Shown here piece after piece: positions 1 through 8,381 of a stretch of 20,477 nucleotides of DNA. A program made the position numbers and the translations under genes. The stretch is taken from the NCBI GenBank assembly GCA_018968995.1, contig JAGWZD010000002.1, positions 1 through 20,477 on the forward strand. Direction: 5' to 3'. Under the pieces are notes generated by a model. That model ran no database searches and was not told where the DNA came from. It worked only from the letters and a program-made list of their open reading frames with translations. This DNA comes from Bdellovibrionales bacterium (GTDB taxonomy: Bacteria; Bdellovibrionota; UBA1018). The number at the start of each line of letters is the position of its first letter. Within the stretch, counting starts at the first letter, position 1.

Positions 1-401
1 TGAAGCTCTCTGAGAACGGAACGAGAGGGAGTCGTGATCCAGTGCGCCCGCCGAATGGCTTGCTCCATTAAAGGCGCCTGGCGCGTCTGAAAGTTACTGG
101 GCTGCCAGGGGTTCCCTGGTCTTAGTGTCCAGAGGTCGTGAATCGAAAGTACCCGGGTTGAGTTGATGAGAGGCGACATCCGATGTTCGAAAGAGTGGTA
201 GAGCTGCCTGCGCTTTCCCATCAAACGTTCAATCGGATTCATCCAGCGTAACTGAGAGTTTCGAGTTCTGCTCACCCCAACCAATGAAGGGTCAAGCCTG
301 TGCAGGGCCCGAAATGAGTGCCACGCCGTCAGTCCTACTCCTGATCCCGGTCCGCGTATCCACGCAGTAAGATCAAGGTTTCTCGAGGTCAAATCACCCA
401 T
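1..401 (-). CDS. Glycosyltransferase family 4 protein, N-terminal part (runs off left edge)
   Basis: The minus strand is open from an ATG at 399-401 to the window edge, giving 133 codons without a stop. The N-terminus contains a glycine-rich RGPGSGVGLTAWHS segment (about residues 16-30), the usual acceptor-side loop of GT-B enzymes. About residues 86-97 read VLSIHDLWTLRPGN, the HDL motif typical of GT4 glycosyltransferases. It is followed by a helix rich in Arg and Ala and by HWITTPSRSVLREL, which matches the 'A-d-iitvS' region of the family. Such enzymes move a sugar from a nucleotide donor in the cytoplasm, often for lipopolysaccharide or capsule. The donor-binding C-terminal half lies outside the window. 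It starts 12 bases after the gdh stop and in the same frame, so the two are probably cotranscribed. No clear ribosome binding site is visible, so the start is uncertain. Confidence 0.78.
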   Translation of the reverse strand, partial: MGDLTSRNLDLTAWIRGPGSGVGLTAWHSFRALHRLDPSLVGVSRTRNSQLRWMNPIERLMGKRRQLYHSFEHRMSPLINSTRVLSIHDLWTLRPGNPWQPSNFQTRQAPLMEQAIRRAHWITTPSRSVLREL

Positions 402-413
402 TACGGCGAAAAA

Positions 414-1724
414 CTAAGGGAAAAGTCCGCGCAGGCGCATGGCCTTATCAAGTCGGTCCACGCCTGCAATCAGAGCTGCGGTTTTCATTCCGCAATCATG
501 CTGGTCGCGAATCTGAACCACCTTTTTGAAGGCGTTCTCCATGACTTCAGCCAATTTTCCGTTCACTTCTTTTTCACTCCAGAAGAAGTTCTGTAGTCCC
601 TGAACCCATTCAAAGTAAGACACGATCACGCCGCCTGCGTTACAGAGAACGTCAGGAATGATGAAGGCGCCTCTTTCTTCGAGCACTTTCATGGCGCTGG
701 TGGTGCAGGGGCCATTGGCGCCCTCTGAGATGATTTTTGCTTTTACTTGATTGACGTTCTTGTCGGTGATGACGCCGTCAATCGCGCAAGGCATGAGCAC
801 TTCCACGTCAAGCGTGAGCACGTCCTCTGGCTTAATCGCTTCAGCTTCAGGGTAGCCCACCAAGGTTCTGTTCTTTTGGAAGTAGCGGTGTACTTCAGGA
901 ACATTGAGGCCGTTTTTATTGTAGATGCCGCCGGCGTAGTCTCCAATGGCCACAACCTTTGCCCCCAGAGCATGAATCTCAAGAGCTGCGATCGCGCCCA
1001 CTTTTCCGAAGCCATGCACAGCGACGGTCGTTGACGAATCGATTCGGGCCGAGCCTCGGCCTTTATCGGCAAGGTATTTCTTCGCGTGAACGGTCGTGTA
1101 GACCACACCACGGCCCGTGGACTCGGCGCGCCCCAAAGAGCCGCCGATTTCAATGGGCTTGCCAGTGACGACACCCGGAATTGCAAAGCCGCGTTCCTGC
1201 GAAAACGTATCCATCATCCAGGCCATGTGCTGAGCATCCGTGCCCACGTCTGGAGCCGGGATGTCTTTGTCCGGACCGATGATCATATTGATCTCAGAAG
1301 TGTATCGGCGCATGAGCGACTGGTGCTCTTGGCGTGAGAGCTGTGACGGGTTCACGCGAATGCCGCCCTTAGCGCCACCCAGGGGCAGACCCACGAGAGA
1401 GCATTTGAATGTCATGAGCATCGCCAGCCCTGCCGTCTCCGACAGAGTCACTTCAGGATGAAAGCGAATGCCACCCTTGCCTGGCCCGAGGGTCATGTTG
1501 TGCTGAACGCGGTAACCTTCAAAAACTTTGATTGAACCATCGTCCAACCGAATCGGAACACTCACGACTAAGGCGCGCTTGGGCACGCTCAAGCGTGCAG
1601 CGACATTCGGATCTAGTTTCATCACCGATGCGGCTTCATGAAGCTGCTGTACTGCGTTACGGTAGAGATCGCTGGCTGACCAGACATCTGCGCCTGGAAC
1701 TTCATGGTTCTGATGATTCGACAT
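414..1724 (-). CDS. gdhA: Glutamate dehydrogenase (Glu/Leu/Phe/Val dehydrogenase family)
   Basis: This 436-residue protein interconverts glutamate and 2-oxoglutarate plus ammonia in the cytoplasm. The length is normal for hexameric bacterial GDH. The substrate domain shows GPGKGGIRFHP (about 80-90), a substrate-contacting Lys at 107 (TFKCSL), the catalytic Lys at 119 within GLPLGGAKGGI, and the catalytic Asp at 159 in PAPDVGT. The Rossmann fold begins at VAVHGFGKVG (about 234-243), and EGANGP and NAGGVIVSYFEW follow near the C-terminus. The start is supported by an AGGAG element 8 bases upstream. I cannot decide NAD against NADP from sequence alone, and a leucine-type dehydrogenase of the same superfamily is less likely given the full GDH motif set. 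It is divergent from ddl, and the partial glycosyltransferase lies directly downstream. Confidence 0.93.
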   Translation of the reverse strand: MSNHQNHEVPGADVWSASDLYRNAVQQLHEAASVMKLDPNVAARLSVPKRALVVSVPIRLDDGSIKVFEGYRVQHNMTLGPGKGGIRFHPEVTLSETAGLAMLMTFKCSLVGLPLGGAKGGIRVNPSQLSRQEHQSLMRRYTSEINMIIGPDKDIPAPDVGTDAQHMAWMMDTFSQERGFAIPGVVTGKPIEIGGSLGRAESTGRGVVYTTVHAKKYLADKGRGSARIDSSTTVAVHGFGKVGAIAALEIHALGAKVVAIGDYAGGIYNKNGLNVPEVHRYFQKNRTLVGYPEAEAIKPEDVLTLDVEVLMPCAIDGVITDKNVNQVKAKIISEGANGPCTTSAMKVLEERGAFIIPDVLCNAGGVIVSYFEWVQGLQNFFWSEKEVNGKLAEVMENAFKKVVQIRDQHDCGMKTAALIAGVDRLDKAMRLRGLFP

Positions 1725-1758
1725 GAGGTCTTCTCCTGTTTTAATCGCGTAGGCGCAC

Positions 1759-1787
1759 CTTAGAGCGCTTTTCTTAGTGAATCAAGG
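1759..1787 (-). promoter_or_regulatory. Candidate sigma-70-like promoter for gdhA
   Basis: Read on the minus strand, TTGATT (1782-1787) is followed after 17 bases by TAAGGT (1759-1764), about 35 bases before the gdhA start. The -35 box is good but the -10 matches only half of the consensus. The 89-base gap between gdhA and ddl must hold promoters for both genes, and I saw no convincing one facing ddl. Confidence 0.3.
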
Positions 1788-1813
1788 ATGTTGCTCGGTT
1801 ACGCTTTTTTTCA

Positions 1814-2959
1814 ATGAGCCAGAAAATTCGAGTTGCTGTGGTGTACGGCGGGCGTTCAGGGGAGCATGAGATTTCGCTTCGGTCGGCCGCTTCGGTCATT
1901 AGAAACCTGGACCGCACGAGGTTTGAAATCGTCCCTGTGGCGATTGATAAGCAGGGCCAATGGCATCTGGTGGACCCAGGATTTGCTGAAAAAGAGGCCC
2001 AAGGGGCATCTCTCAGCATTCCTGCTGCGGCGCTTCCTGTGGTGCTTCCTCCCGATCCTTCTCGAGGCAAGGGCAAGGCGGTTTTTGTGAGCTTAAAAGA
2101 CGGATCGGTAGCGGCCACAGCCGATGTGGTTTTTCCAGTCATGCACGGACCGCTTTGTGAGGATGGAACCATTCAGGGCATTTTGGAGCTGGCTGAGGTG
2201 GCCTACGTGGGCTGTGGCGTTGCCGCCTCGTCGGTAGGCATGGATAAGGACATGGCGAAGCGGCTAGCTCGCGACGCGGGCATTCCTATTGTTCCTTTCG
2301 TGATGGTGCGGGCGGGTAGATGGCGTGAGCAGAAAGATTTGATTCGAGCCCGGGTAAAAAAAGAACTCGGCTTTCCGTGCTTCGTGAAGCCCGTGAACAT
2401 GGGCTCGAGTGTGGGTGTGCATAAGGTGAAGGACGAGGCCGCATTCGATGCAGCCATGAACGATGCCTTCCGCTACGACACCAAGGTTCTCGTCGAGAAA
2501 GCCATCTCAGCACGTGAAATTGAAGTCTCTGTTCTGGAGAGCCGAACCCATGGAGCTCCCGCAAGGGCTAGTGTGGCGGGAGAGATCATTCCATCGCACG
2601 AGTTTTATTCTTACGAGGCCAAGTATCTGGATGATGACGGAGCCGCGCTGCTCATTCCTGCGCGTCTTTCATCCGAGGAACTGGCGCGAGTGCAAAAGCT
2701 TGCTGTAGATGTGTTTGAGGCCCTAGAGGGCGAGGGGTTGTCGCGGGTAGACTTTTTCCTCGATAAGATCAGCGGTCAATTTTACTTCAATGAAGTGAAT
2801 ACGATTCCAGGATTTACCTCCATCAGCATGTACCCAAAGATGTGGGAAGCGTCTGGACTCGGTTATGCTGCACTGTTGTCGGAACTTGTGGATCTTGCAC
2901 TTGAGAGACAGCGCCGCAAAGGGGCTCTTCTTCGAGAGTTTGCTGCCGCAAAGCTCTAA
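1814..2959 (+). CDS. ddl: D-alanine--D-alanine ligase
   Basis: The protein (381 residues) is an ATP-grasp enzyme that joins two D-alanines for the peptidoglycan stem peptide in the cytoplasm. The N-terminal substrate loop reads [15 protein letters not shown] (11-25), followed by [15 protein letters not shown] and the helix [10 protein letters not shown]. The ATP-binding part has [16 protein letters not shown]. The omega-loop FYSYEAKY carries the Tyr that marks D-Ala-D-Ala rather than D-Ala-D-lactate ligases. The metal-binding C-terminus has RVDFFLD and [11 protein letters not shown]. The length is near that of DdlA-type enzymes and longer than the roughly 306-residue DdlB type. The ATG at 1814 is the only start fitting the family, but no clear ribosome binding site precedes it. 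The next gene begins 21 bases downstream, so they may be cotranscribed. Confidence 0.95.
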   Translation: MSQKIRVAVVYGGRSGEHEISLRSAASVIRNLDRTRFEIVPVAIDKQGQWHLVDPGFAEKEAQGASLSIPAAALPVVLPPDPSRGKGKAVFVSLKDGSVAATADVVFPVMHGPLCEDGTIQGILELAEVAYVGCGVAASSVGMDKDMAKRLARDAGIPIVPFVMVRAGRWREQKDLIRARVKKELGFPCFVKPVNMGSSVGVHKVKDEAAFDAAMNDAFRYDTKVLVEKAISAREIEVSVLESRTHGAPARASVAGEIIPSHEFYSYEAKYLDDDGAALLIPARLSSEELARVQKLAVDVFEALEGEGLSRVDFFLDKISGQFYFNEVNTIPGFTSISMYPKMWEASGLGYAALLSELVDLALERQRRKGALLREFAAAKL

Positions 2960-2980
2960 ATCATCTAGTCTAAAGAGCTC

Positions 2981-3853
2981 ATGAAACGCACTCGGCTCAT
3001 TCAGACAGGGCTTTTACTGGGGATCCTGGCTTTATTAGCGGCGATCTCCGTGCGATCGCACGGGCAGTACTGTCTACCGATCTTCGCCGGGGCGGGTTCG
3101 GACTCCTGGTCTGGATTAAATCCTTATTTGATCCGCGAGGGTCGTCCGGATTTTTTCAAGTATGCTCCTATTTGGGCCATTTTGCTGGCGCCACTTCATT
3201 TCATTTTAGAATTTTCCTCACAAAGCGTAGCAGAGTGGTTTTGGTGTTTTTTTAATTTTCTTTGTTTTGTTGGAGCATCTGTTCTGTATTTAACGAGTTT
3301 TTCTGAATCGTCTCACTCTCGATTTCGATGGATAGTGCTGGGGGTTCTTCTGATTCCGTTAATGCTCAATAATGGATTTTACGGACAGATTAATTCGCTC
3401 TTATGGTTGCTGATCTCAGTTTCGTGGGTGGGCTCACGCTCGTTAAAGCCTGCTTTTGCGGTAATAGCAGGGTTTTGTCTATCGCTGACTATTTGGATGA
3501 AGATCTTTCCGATTCTTTTTACGGTCTTTCTTCTGCTTCCAGATCGAAGGCTTTCGGCTGAAATCAGACGCTCCTGGTTTTTTGGCCTCATCGGGGGTTT
3601 TGCGTTAGGAGTTGGCTTGCCGCTTTTGGTTTGGCGAGGAGAAACGTTCGCAGTTTTTAGCTCGTGGTTCGACGTTTTGGCCCGTGATATCCACGCACCG
3701 CATTTGAAGATTGGCCTTGCGAGCATTCTACCTTCGCATTGGCTGCGATTTTTTCCGGTGATTCAGGTTTTCTATTTTGGTGGAGTGATTTTTTGGGCTT
3801 GGGCATCCCAAAAAGGGGTCAGTTCAGTCGAGGTCTGTTTGAAAACTTGCTGA
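2981..3853 (+). CDS. GT87 (DUF2029)-like membrane glycosyltransferase, N-terminal fragment of a frameshifted gene
   Basis: The reading frame gives 290 residues, most of them hydrophobic helices. It carries features of the GT87/DUF2029 polyprenyl-phosphate-mannose-dependent mannosyltransferases: an acidic periplasmic-loop region (GSDSW) then NPYL, FKYAP followed by a helix, a GQIN motif before a helix (about 132-135), and a helix followed by WMKIFP. The last genuine residues are near VIFWAWASQKG. After that the frame enters a short non-family tail and stops at 3853, while the next frame carries a matching membrane C-terminus. One missing base in the A5G4 run at about 3810-3818 explains this. 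The restored protein would have about 383 residues, normal for the family. It probably adds a sugar to an envelope glycan or lipid at the inner membrane. It follows ddl by 21 bases. Confidence 0.7.
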   Translation: MKRTRLIQTGLLLGILALLAAISVRSHGQYCLPIFAGAGSDSWSGLNPYLIREGRPDFFKYAPIWAILLAPLHFILEFSSQSVAEWFWCFFNFLCFVGASVLYLTSFSESSHSRFRWIVLGVLLIPLMLNNGFYGQINSLLWLLISVSWVGSRSLKPAFAVIAGFCLSLTIWMKIFPILFTVFLLLPDRRLSAEIRRSWFFGLIGGFALGVGLPLLVWRGETFAVFSSWFDVLARDIHAPHLKIGLASILPSHWLRFFPVIQVFYFGGVIFWAWASQKGVSSVEVCLKTC

Positions 3854-4131
3854 TGCTCGGGGTCTTAATGCTGTCGCACATGACGGAGCCACCCACGCTC
3901 GCGTTATTGGCGCCTGTTATTCTGTATCTTTGGACTAAGAGCGGGCCTTGGACTTTAGGGTCTCTAGTGCTGGGTTTCGTGATTTTGCCCTCGGATCTCA
4001 CACCATCGGTGATTCGAGAGCTGCTTGGCGGTCAGTATTTTATCAAGACGGCTATGATGATCTATCTTTTCATCCTTTTGATTCGAACTGCTGTGGCCCA
4101 GAAGCGCCTCTCGTTAGACGCCTCCTTGTAG
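3814..4131 (+). CDS. GT87-like membrane glycosyltransferase, C-terminal fragment in the shifted frame
   Basis: This is the continuation, in the -1 frame, of the gene beginning at 2981. From about 3814 the frame reads a soluble turn, then LLMLGVLMLSHMTEPPTLALLAPVILYLW. This resembles the 'LLSP-S-HH-LLLP' region near the C-terminus of GT87/DUF2029 enzymes. Two or three more helices follow, then a short basic tail before TAG at 4129-4131. An ATG at 3739 exists in this frame, but the stretch 3739-3813 overlaps the good upstream frame and its translation does not resemble membrane sequence, so it is not a separate gene. The 3' end overlaps the convergent lipoprotein gene by 18 bases. The frame break is either a sequencing error or a recent inactivating deletion. 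Confidence 0.65.
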   Translation, partial: RGQFSRGLFENLLMLGVLMLSHMTEPPTLALLAPVILYLWTKSGPWTLGSLVLGFVILPSDLTPSVIRELLGGQYFIKTAMMIYLFILLIRTAVAQKRLSLDASL

Positions 4132-4758
4132 GGTCATGCGCACTTGGTTCACCAAGGATAAAAGGCTTTGGCACTCGCCTGTAACAGTGTCGTCCTTGCG
4201 ACCCACCTTGCAGACAAAAGCGTCAGGCACAGGGTCGGGTAAGACCCCTTTAAAGGTGACGGAGTAATCGGGAGATGGCATTTGAATGTTCATCGTGGGC
4301 CAGCCTTGGTCGATCAACCAATGATGGTGAGCCCAGTATAGAGAGGCGGGTGAGCGAAGCTCAAAGTCTCTTGGGTGAAACGCCTGCTTCAAGATTTCGT
4401 AGAATTCATGCTCGGGCCGAATTTCAAAGCGCACCTCATGAGGGTCACACCTTCTAAAATCATCAGGACCCCCAAAAGCACATCGAACCAGGACTCTTGA
4501 TGCCTTGACGACAAAGTAGCCATCTCCTCGATGTACCGTGAAATGGACTCCGTCATCGAGCGTCGCAATTTTTAGATATCGCGGATCGAGCCGCTCTTGT
4601 GGCTCCTGGTGTTCAATGCCCTCCACTGGGGCAGGCTCATCTTGGGAGAGAGACGTTGTCTGACACGATTCTTCTACTGATTCTTCAATCACGACCTGAA
4701 GCTGGCATCCGGTGAGCAGAAGTACGCTGAGGCAGAGAGCCAACGACATTTTTTTCAT
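4114..4758 (-). CDS. Hypothetical lipoprotein
   Basis: The protein has 214 residues with a clear lipoprotein signal: two Lys after Met, a hydrophobic core, and a lipobox LLLTGC with the lipidated Cys at 18. Maturation by signal peptidase II would anchor it to a membrane. Gln at +2 argues against inner-membrane retention, by the E. coli rule. A Glu/Ser/Pro-rich linker follows (about 25-55), then a globular part with five more Cys (residue 32 and later), which could form disulfides in the periplasm. I do not recognise the family. Its 3' end overlaps the convergent GT87-like gene, and it lies 177 bases downstream of topA on the same strand, so it may have its own promoter. Confidence 0.8.
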   Translation of the reverse strand: MKKMSLALCLSVLLLTGCQLQVVIEESVEESCQTTSLSQDEPAPVEGIEHQEPQERLDPRYLKIATLDDGVHFTVHRGDGYFVVKASRVLVRCAFGGPDDFRRCDPHEVRFEIRPEHEFYEILKQAFHPRDFELRSPASLYWAHHHWLIDQGWPTMNIQMPSPDYSVTFKGVLPDPVPDAFVCKVGRKDDTVTGECQSLLSLVNQVRMTLQGGV

Positions 4759-4935
4759 GAAGACTCTAAGGGCAAGCAGGATACCAGTCTGGAGCGCTTA
4801 TCTCAGGGTCGAGCCCGACGTTTAGACCAGTATCAATTCAGTTTGCCCCGATGAGAGTGTCTAAGACTAAGGCAGCTGTCGAGGAACCTGACCAAAAAAC
4901 ACCAAACTGTGTCTGTTCAGACCGAACTCAGGCCG
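4759..4935. other. Intergenic region between topA and the lipoprotein gene
   Basis: This 177-base gap lies between two minus-strand genes. Apart from the weak hairpin-plus-T-run near 4891-4914 that may end topA transcription, I see no gene, repeat or RNA. A promoter for the lipoprotein gene may sit here but no convincing -35/-10 pair was found. Confidence 0.5.
4891..4914 (-). terminator. Possible rho-independent terminator after topA
   Basis: On the minus strand, AGACAC (4909-4914) can pair with GTGTTT (4897-4902) across a 6-base loop, with the T run reaching to 4894. It lies about 25 bases beyond the topA stop. The stem is short and contains one G-U pair, so it would be weak. Confidence 0.3.
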
Positions 4936-7344
4936 TTATTTCTTTCGCTTGGAGCGCTCTTCAATGAGCTTGAGCGCCATTTCCAGAGTGACCGCGTCGT
5001 TTGGCGTCTCTTTCGGAACGGTGGCGTTCACTTTGCCGTGCTTCACGTAGACGCCGTACTTGCCCTCGAGAAGCTGGATAGGCTTTTTGTCTTTCGGGTG
5101 CTGTCCCAGTTCTTTGAGAATCGTGCTTCCAGCGCGCGCTCGCTTTTCTTCGGCCAGAAGCTCTACTGCACGCTCGAGGGTGACCGTATAGACATCATCG
5201 GTTTTCTTGAGCGAGCGAAACTGTCCGTCCATCACCACGTAAGGACCAAAACGTCCGTTATTGGCTGTGATGGGATGCCCCGAGGTGGGATGATTTCCCA
5301 GCACTCGAGGAAGCGAAAGCCACTTGAGAGCCATCTCGATGGTCACATCGCGGGGCTGAATGCCTTTTGGAAGTGAGGCGCGGCGGGGCTTCGGCACTTC
5401 TGGAGCTTTTTCAGTAGCTTTGGCCGCCGTAGCATCTGGAGCATCCTCGGTGCTCTTCTTTTTGGATTTCTTGGGCTTTGCTGCCGGTTTCTCGGGCTTC
5501 GGCGGAGTTTCACCTAACTGAACATAAGCTCCGTAGCGACCGGTGAGGCAGTACACATCAAGTCCCGTTTGAGGGTCCTTACCTAGTGACTGCGGCCCTT
5601 TCTCTGAGGCCTCAATAATTTCGTGAATATTTTCGACCGATAAATCCGCCGGCGCAATGTCCTCAGGAATCGAGGCATGAACTTCTTCAGCTTTTTTGGT
5701 GCCCTTGTTTTTAATGATGTACGGCCCAAACTTGCCGACCTTGATGTCGATTCCCTTCAAGTGATGCAGCAGCACGGTGCGGGATTCCTCAGGATCGATA
5801 TTCTTATCCTGGGTTTTGACTCTTTCGCGAAGGCCACTCTTGCCGAGATAGAAACTTTTTAAATACGGAAGGTATTCGATTTTTCCTTCAGCGATTTCAT
5901 CGAGCGATTCTTCCATTTTCGCTGTGAATCCAGTGTCCACGAGCGAGTCGAAATGCCGTTCCAGCAACTGAGTCACGGCAAAGCCTGTGAAAGTGGGCAC
6001 CAGAGCCGCGCCTATTTTTCTGACGTAGCCTCGGTCCACAATCGTTCCGATGATGGATGCATAAGTGGACGGCCGACCAATGCCCTCTTTTTCAAGCATC
6101 TGCACGAGGCTCGCTTCGGTAAAGCGAGCCGGAGGCTTGGTTTCGTGTTGAAGCGCTTCAATTCCCTTAGATTTCAAAGTGTCTTTGACCTTGAGATCGG
6201 GCAGAAGGACTTCGCGATCTTCAAGCGCGGCTTCCGGATCATCGGCTCCTTCGACGTAAGCGCGAATGAATCCCGGAAAAACGATGCGAGTGCCCGAAGC
6301 CGTGAACACTGCGGGTCCTGCCTCAATTTTCGCAGTCACAGTCATCTTGCGGGCTTCCGCCATCTGCGTGGCGACAGTTCTCTTCCAGATCATGTCGTAA
6401 AGCGCCAGATGCACACCCGTGAGGCCCGTATCCTTGGGATGTTGAAATACTGAACCGGCTGGACGAATGGCTTCGTGGGCTTCTTGAGCTCCACGAGCCT
6501 TAGAAGTGTATTGGCGAGGCTCTGGAGAGAGGTAGTCCTTTCCATAGAGGTCTTCCACACAACCTCGTGCGGCCTTGAGTGCCTCCTGCGACAGATTGGG
6601 CGAATCCGTACGCATATAAGTGATGAAGCCTTCTTCGTAGAGCGACTGCGCGGTGCGCATGGCCTCTTTTGCGGAAAGTCCCAGCTTGCGGTTGGCTTCC
6701 TGCTGGAGGGTTGAAGTGATGAAGGGAGGCGCAGGACGTGAAGTCGAGGGCTTTTCTTCGACACTCGTCACAGTAAAGAGCGCTGAACTGAGTGCTTGGA
6801 CCAGTTTTCTGGCGTCGGTTTCATCTAGAAGCTGAACATCCTTGCCTGCTAGAAGCTTTCCGGTGTCCTCATCGAAGTCCTTGCCCGTGGCAATGCGCTT
6901 GCCTGTTACCGAAAGCAGCTTGGCTTTGAAGGTGTCTGAGCCTTTACCCAGTTCAGCTTCGAGATCCCAGTAGTCTGCTTTCACGAACTTCAGACGTTGA
7001 CGTTCACGCTCAACAATCACACGAAGGGCCACCGACTGTACGCGGCCTGCTGAAAGCCCGAAGGCGATTTTCTTCCAGATGAGCGGGGAGAGCGTGTAGC
7101 CCACCAGACGGTCTAAGATTCGGCGGGTTTCTTGGGCCCGGACGAGTCGAGAGTCCACATCACGTACCTCTTGAAGAGCGCGCTCAATGGCTGTTTTGGT
7201 GATTTCATGAAACACCATGCGTTTGACCGGAACCTTAGGCTTGAGCACCTGAAGCAGATGCCAGGCGATGGATTCTCCTTCGCGGTCTTCGTCAGTTGCG
7301 AGGTAAACGCTTTCAGCGTCCTTGAGTTTCTTTTTTAGATCAGA
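4936..7344 (-). CDS. topA: DNA topoisomerase I, main part (gene interrupted by a frameshift)
   Basis: The frame is open from about 7344 to TAA at 4936. The first in-frame ATG is at 7248, but family sequence begins upstream of it: [15 protein letters not shown], the TOPRIM acidic motif, is encoded around 7246-7296. In the restored protein these acids are D100, D102 and E104. The nucleophilic Tyr is in ITYMRTDS (codon at 6616-6618, residue 325 of the restored protein, close to Tyr319 of E. coli). [13 protein letters not shown] and the later GIGRPSTYA are also family motifs. Instead of Cys4 zinc fingers, the C-terminus has repeated 'GRFGPYV'-type topoisomerase C-terminal modules, separated by a Lys/Ala/Pro-rich linker (about fragment residues 570-620). 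The enzyme relaxes negative supercoils. It is the last gene of the dprA operon. An essential gene broken by one base suggests an error in the sequence. Confidence 0.92.
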   Translation of the reverse strand, partial: SDLKKKLKDAESVYLATDEDREGESIAWHLLQVLKPKVPVKRMVFHEITKTAIERALQEVRDVDSRLVRAQETRRILDRLVGYTLSPLIWKKIAFGLSAGRVQSVALRVIVERERQRLKFVKADYWDLEAELGKGSDTFKAKLLSVTGKRIATGKDFDEDTGKLLAGKDVQLLDETDARKLVQALSSALFTVTSVEEKPSTSRPAPPFITSTLQQEANRKLGLSAKEAMRTAQSLYEEGFITYMRTDSPNLSQEALKAARGCVEDLYGKDYLSPEPRQYTSKARGAQEAHEAIRPAGSVFQHPKDTGLTGVHLALYDMIWKRTVATQMAEARKMTVTAKIEAGPAVFTASGTRIVFPGFIRAYVEGADDPEAALEDREVLLPDLKVKDTLKSKGIEALQHETKPPARFTEASLVQMLEKEGIGRPSTYASIIGTIVDRGYVRKIGAALVPTFTGFAVTQLLERHFDSLVDTGFTAKMEESLDEIAEGKIEYLPYLKSFYLGKSGLRERVKTQDKNIDPEESRTVLLHHLKGIDIKVGKFGPYIIKNKGTKKAEEVHASIPEDIAPADLSVENIHEIIEASEKGPQSLGKDPQTGLDVYCLTGRYGAYVQLGETPPKPEKPAAKPKKSKKKSTEDAPDATAAKATEKAPEVPKPRRASLPKGIQPRDVTIEMALKWLSLPRVLGNHPTSGHPITANNGRFGPYVVMDGQFRSLKKTDDVYTVTLERAVELLAEEKRARAGSTILKELGQHPKDKKPIQLLEGKYGVYVKHGKVNATVPKETPNDAVTLEMALKLIEERSKRKK

Positions 7345-7589
7345 ATGACTTTGGATTTGGATTTCGGAACAACGTAAAGAGGTTCAAAGTCCTCATCGAC
7401 GTTCACTCCAATTTTAGTCCACTCTTGCGCTTTGAGAGCCGCAGGAATGTCTGCTGCAGACTGAGGCAAGTCGCGCACGTGTCCCATGCTGGCCTCAACG
7501 ACGTAGGCCTTGGGCAAAAATTTCCTAATGGTTTTGGCCTTCGTTGGAGACTCCACGATGACCAGTGATGTTTTAGCCATTCCTCTCAT
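7345..7589 (-). CDS. topA: DNA topoisomerase I, N-terminal fragment before the frameshift
   Basis: This frame encodes the first 82 genuine residues of TopA and then two wrong codons and a stop at 7335. It carries [17 protein letters not shown], the start of the TOPRIM domain with the conserved catalytic Glu at 13, and GHVRDLP, then ends at [11 protein letters not shown]. In the other frame the next residues are [24 protein letters not shown], which continues the family alignment exactly. Adding one A (plus strand) to the AA at 7344-7345 joins them as KVI-SDL. The start may be the ATG at 7589, which directly follows the dprA stop, or the ATG at 7580 (MAKTSLV), which suits the family better. 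The sequence GAGAGGA lies immediately before the second one. Either way translation is coupled to dprA. Confidence 0.88.
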
Positions 7590-8348
7590 CTAGAGGGAAG
7601 CTTCGGATTTTTTCAAGAGCGTTGCGCAGAGTGGCAGATCAAATGGGAGTTCTGGGGGTGTCTGATGGGCTGCGAACTCGAGCCATGCTGCCCCGAGAGA
7701 ATGCGCTGCCCAGAGCGGAATTGCAGCGTGTTCGTCAAGAAGTCGTTGGTTTCCAGCAAAGGCCGGATCACCCGGAAAGCTGGGAACACAAAAAACTGTG
7801 GCATGGCGTTCCATGGCGTAGTCTGCCGTGATCAAAGCCCCCGACTTAGCCGGGGCCTCGATCACGCAGGTGGCGTGCGACCATGCGGCGATACAGCGAT
7901 TTCTTTTTACGAAATTTTGTTTCAAAGGCGGACTGTCTGGAGGGAATTCAGAGATCACTAGCCCGCCCGCAGTGATGATCTGCTCTCTCAATACGGCTGA
8001 TTCAGGGGGGTAATGGTGGTGATGCCCACAGCCTAGTACCGCGATGGTGGGAAGTCCGTGATGGAGGGCTTCTTCGTGTGCAACTCGATCAATTCCGCGA
8101 GCAAGTCCTGAGAGAATGATCAGCTCGGAGCCGCGGATTGAGCGGAGAAAAGCCTCGGTGAAGTGCTCAGATTGTGGATGCGGTCGTCGAGTGCCAACGA
8201 CGGCAAGTCCTCGGTGAGGAAGCTGAGTGAGGAGTTCGAGTGCGCTTTCGTTCTTGGCCTCAATCCAAAGCTCTTGGAGTTCAGGTCGCGGGACGGACCA
8301 CAAAGCACTGAAGCGACTTCCTAGCGGTAGCAAGTGATAAAGCGGCAT
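7590..8348 (-). CDS. dprA: DNA-processing protein DprA (Smf family)
   Basis: DprA binds incoming single-stranded DNA and loads RecA during natural transformation. The 252-residue protein is essentially the Rossmann-like core: VGTRR (51-55), SGLARGID (80-87), LGCG (105-108), SEFPP (133-137), the DNA-binding FVKRNR (146-151), an IEAPAKSGALITADYA segment (163-178) and PGD (192-194). The N-terminal helical domain of longer homologues is very short, and the C-terminal winged-helix domain appears absent, so it is near the minimal size. A run of four His (109-112) follows LGCG. It begins 33 bases after the LysM gene stop, and its TAG stop directly abuts the first possible topA ATG, a dprA-topA pairing seen in many bacteria. 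Competence cannot be inferred from this gene alone. Confidence 0.93.
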   Translation of the reverse strand: MPLYHLLPLGSRFSALWSVPRPELQELWIEAKNESALELLTQLPHRGLAVVGTRRPHPQSEHFTEAFLRSIRGSELIILSGLARGIDRVAHEEALHHGLPTIAVLGCGHHHHYPPESAVLREQIITAGGLVISEFPPDSPPLKQNFVKRNRCIAAWSHATCVIEAPAKSGALITADYAMERHATVFCVPSFPGDPAFAGNQRLLDEHAAIPLWAAHSLGAAWLEFAAHQTPPELPFDLPLCATLLKKSEASL

Positions 8349-8381
8349 GGGATGCCGCAGTTTGCAAAAGTAGTGCTTGAA

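Noticed and set aside
1743..1774. GCGC-ACCTTAGA-GCGC-TTTT hairpin as a terminator.
   Set aside because: The stem is only 4 bp and lies between two divergent starts, where a terminator makes no sense.
1774..2172. Antisense frame of 132 codons across the start of ddl, and similar frames inside gdhA, topA and metK.
   Set aside because: Their translations show no family features, while the sense frames hold complete enzyme motifs.
3809..3820. Programmed -1 frameshift at CCCAAAAAGGGG.
   Set aside because: The zero-frame codons are CAA AAA GGG, so the paired tRNAs would not re-pair well after slipping back one base. No downstream stem-loop was evident to me. A one-base deletion fits better, particularly with the similar event in topA.
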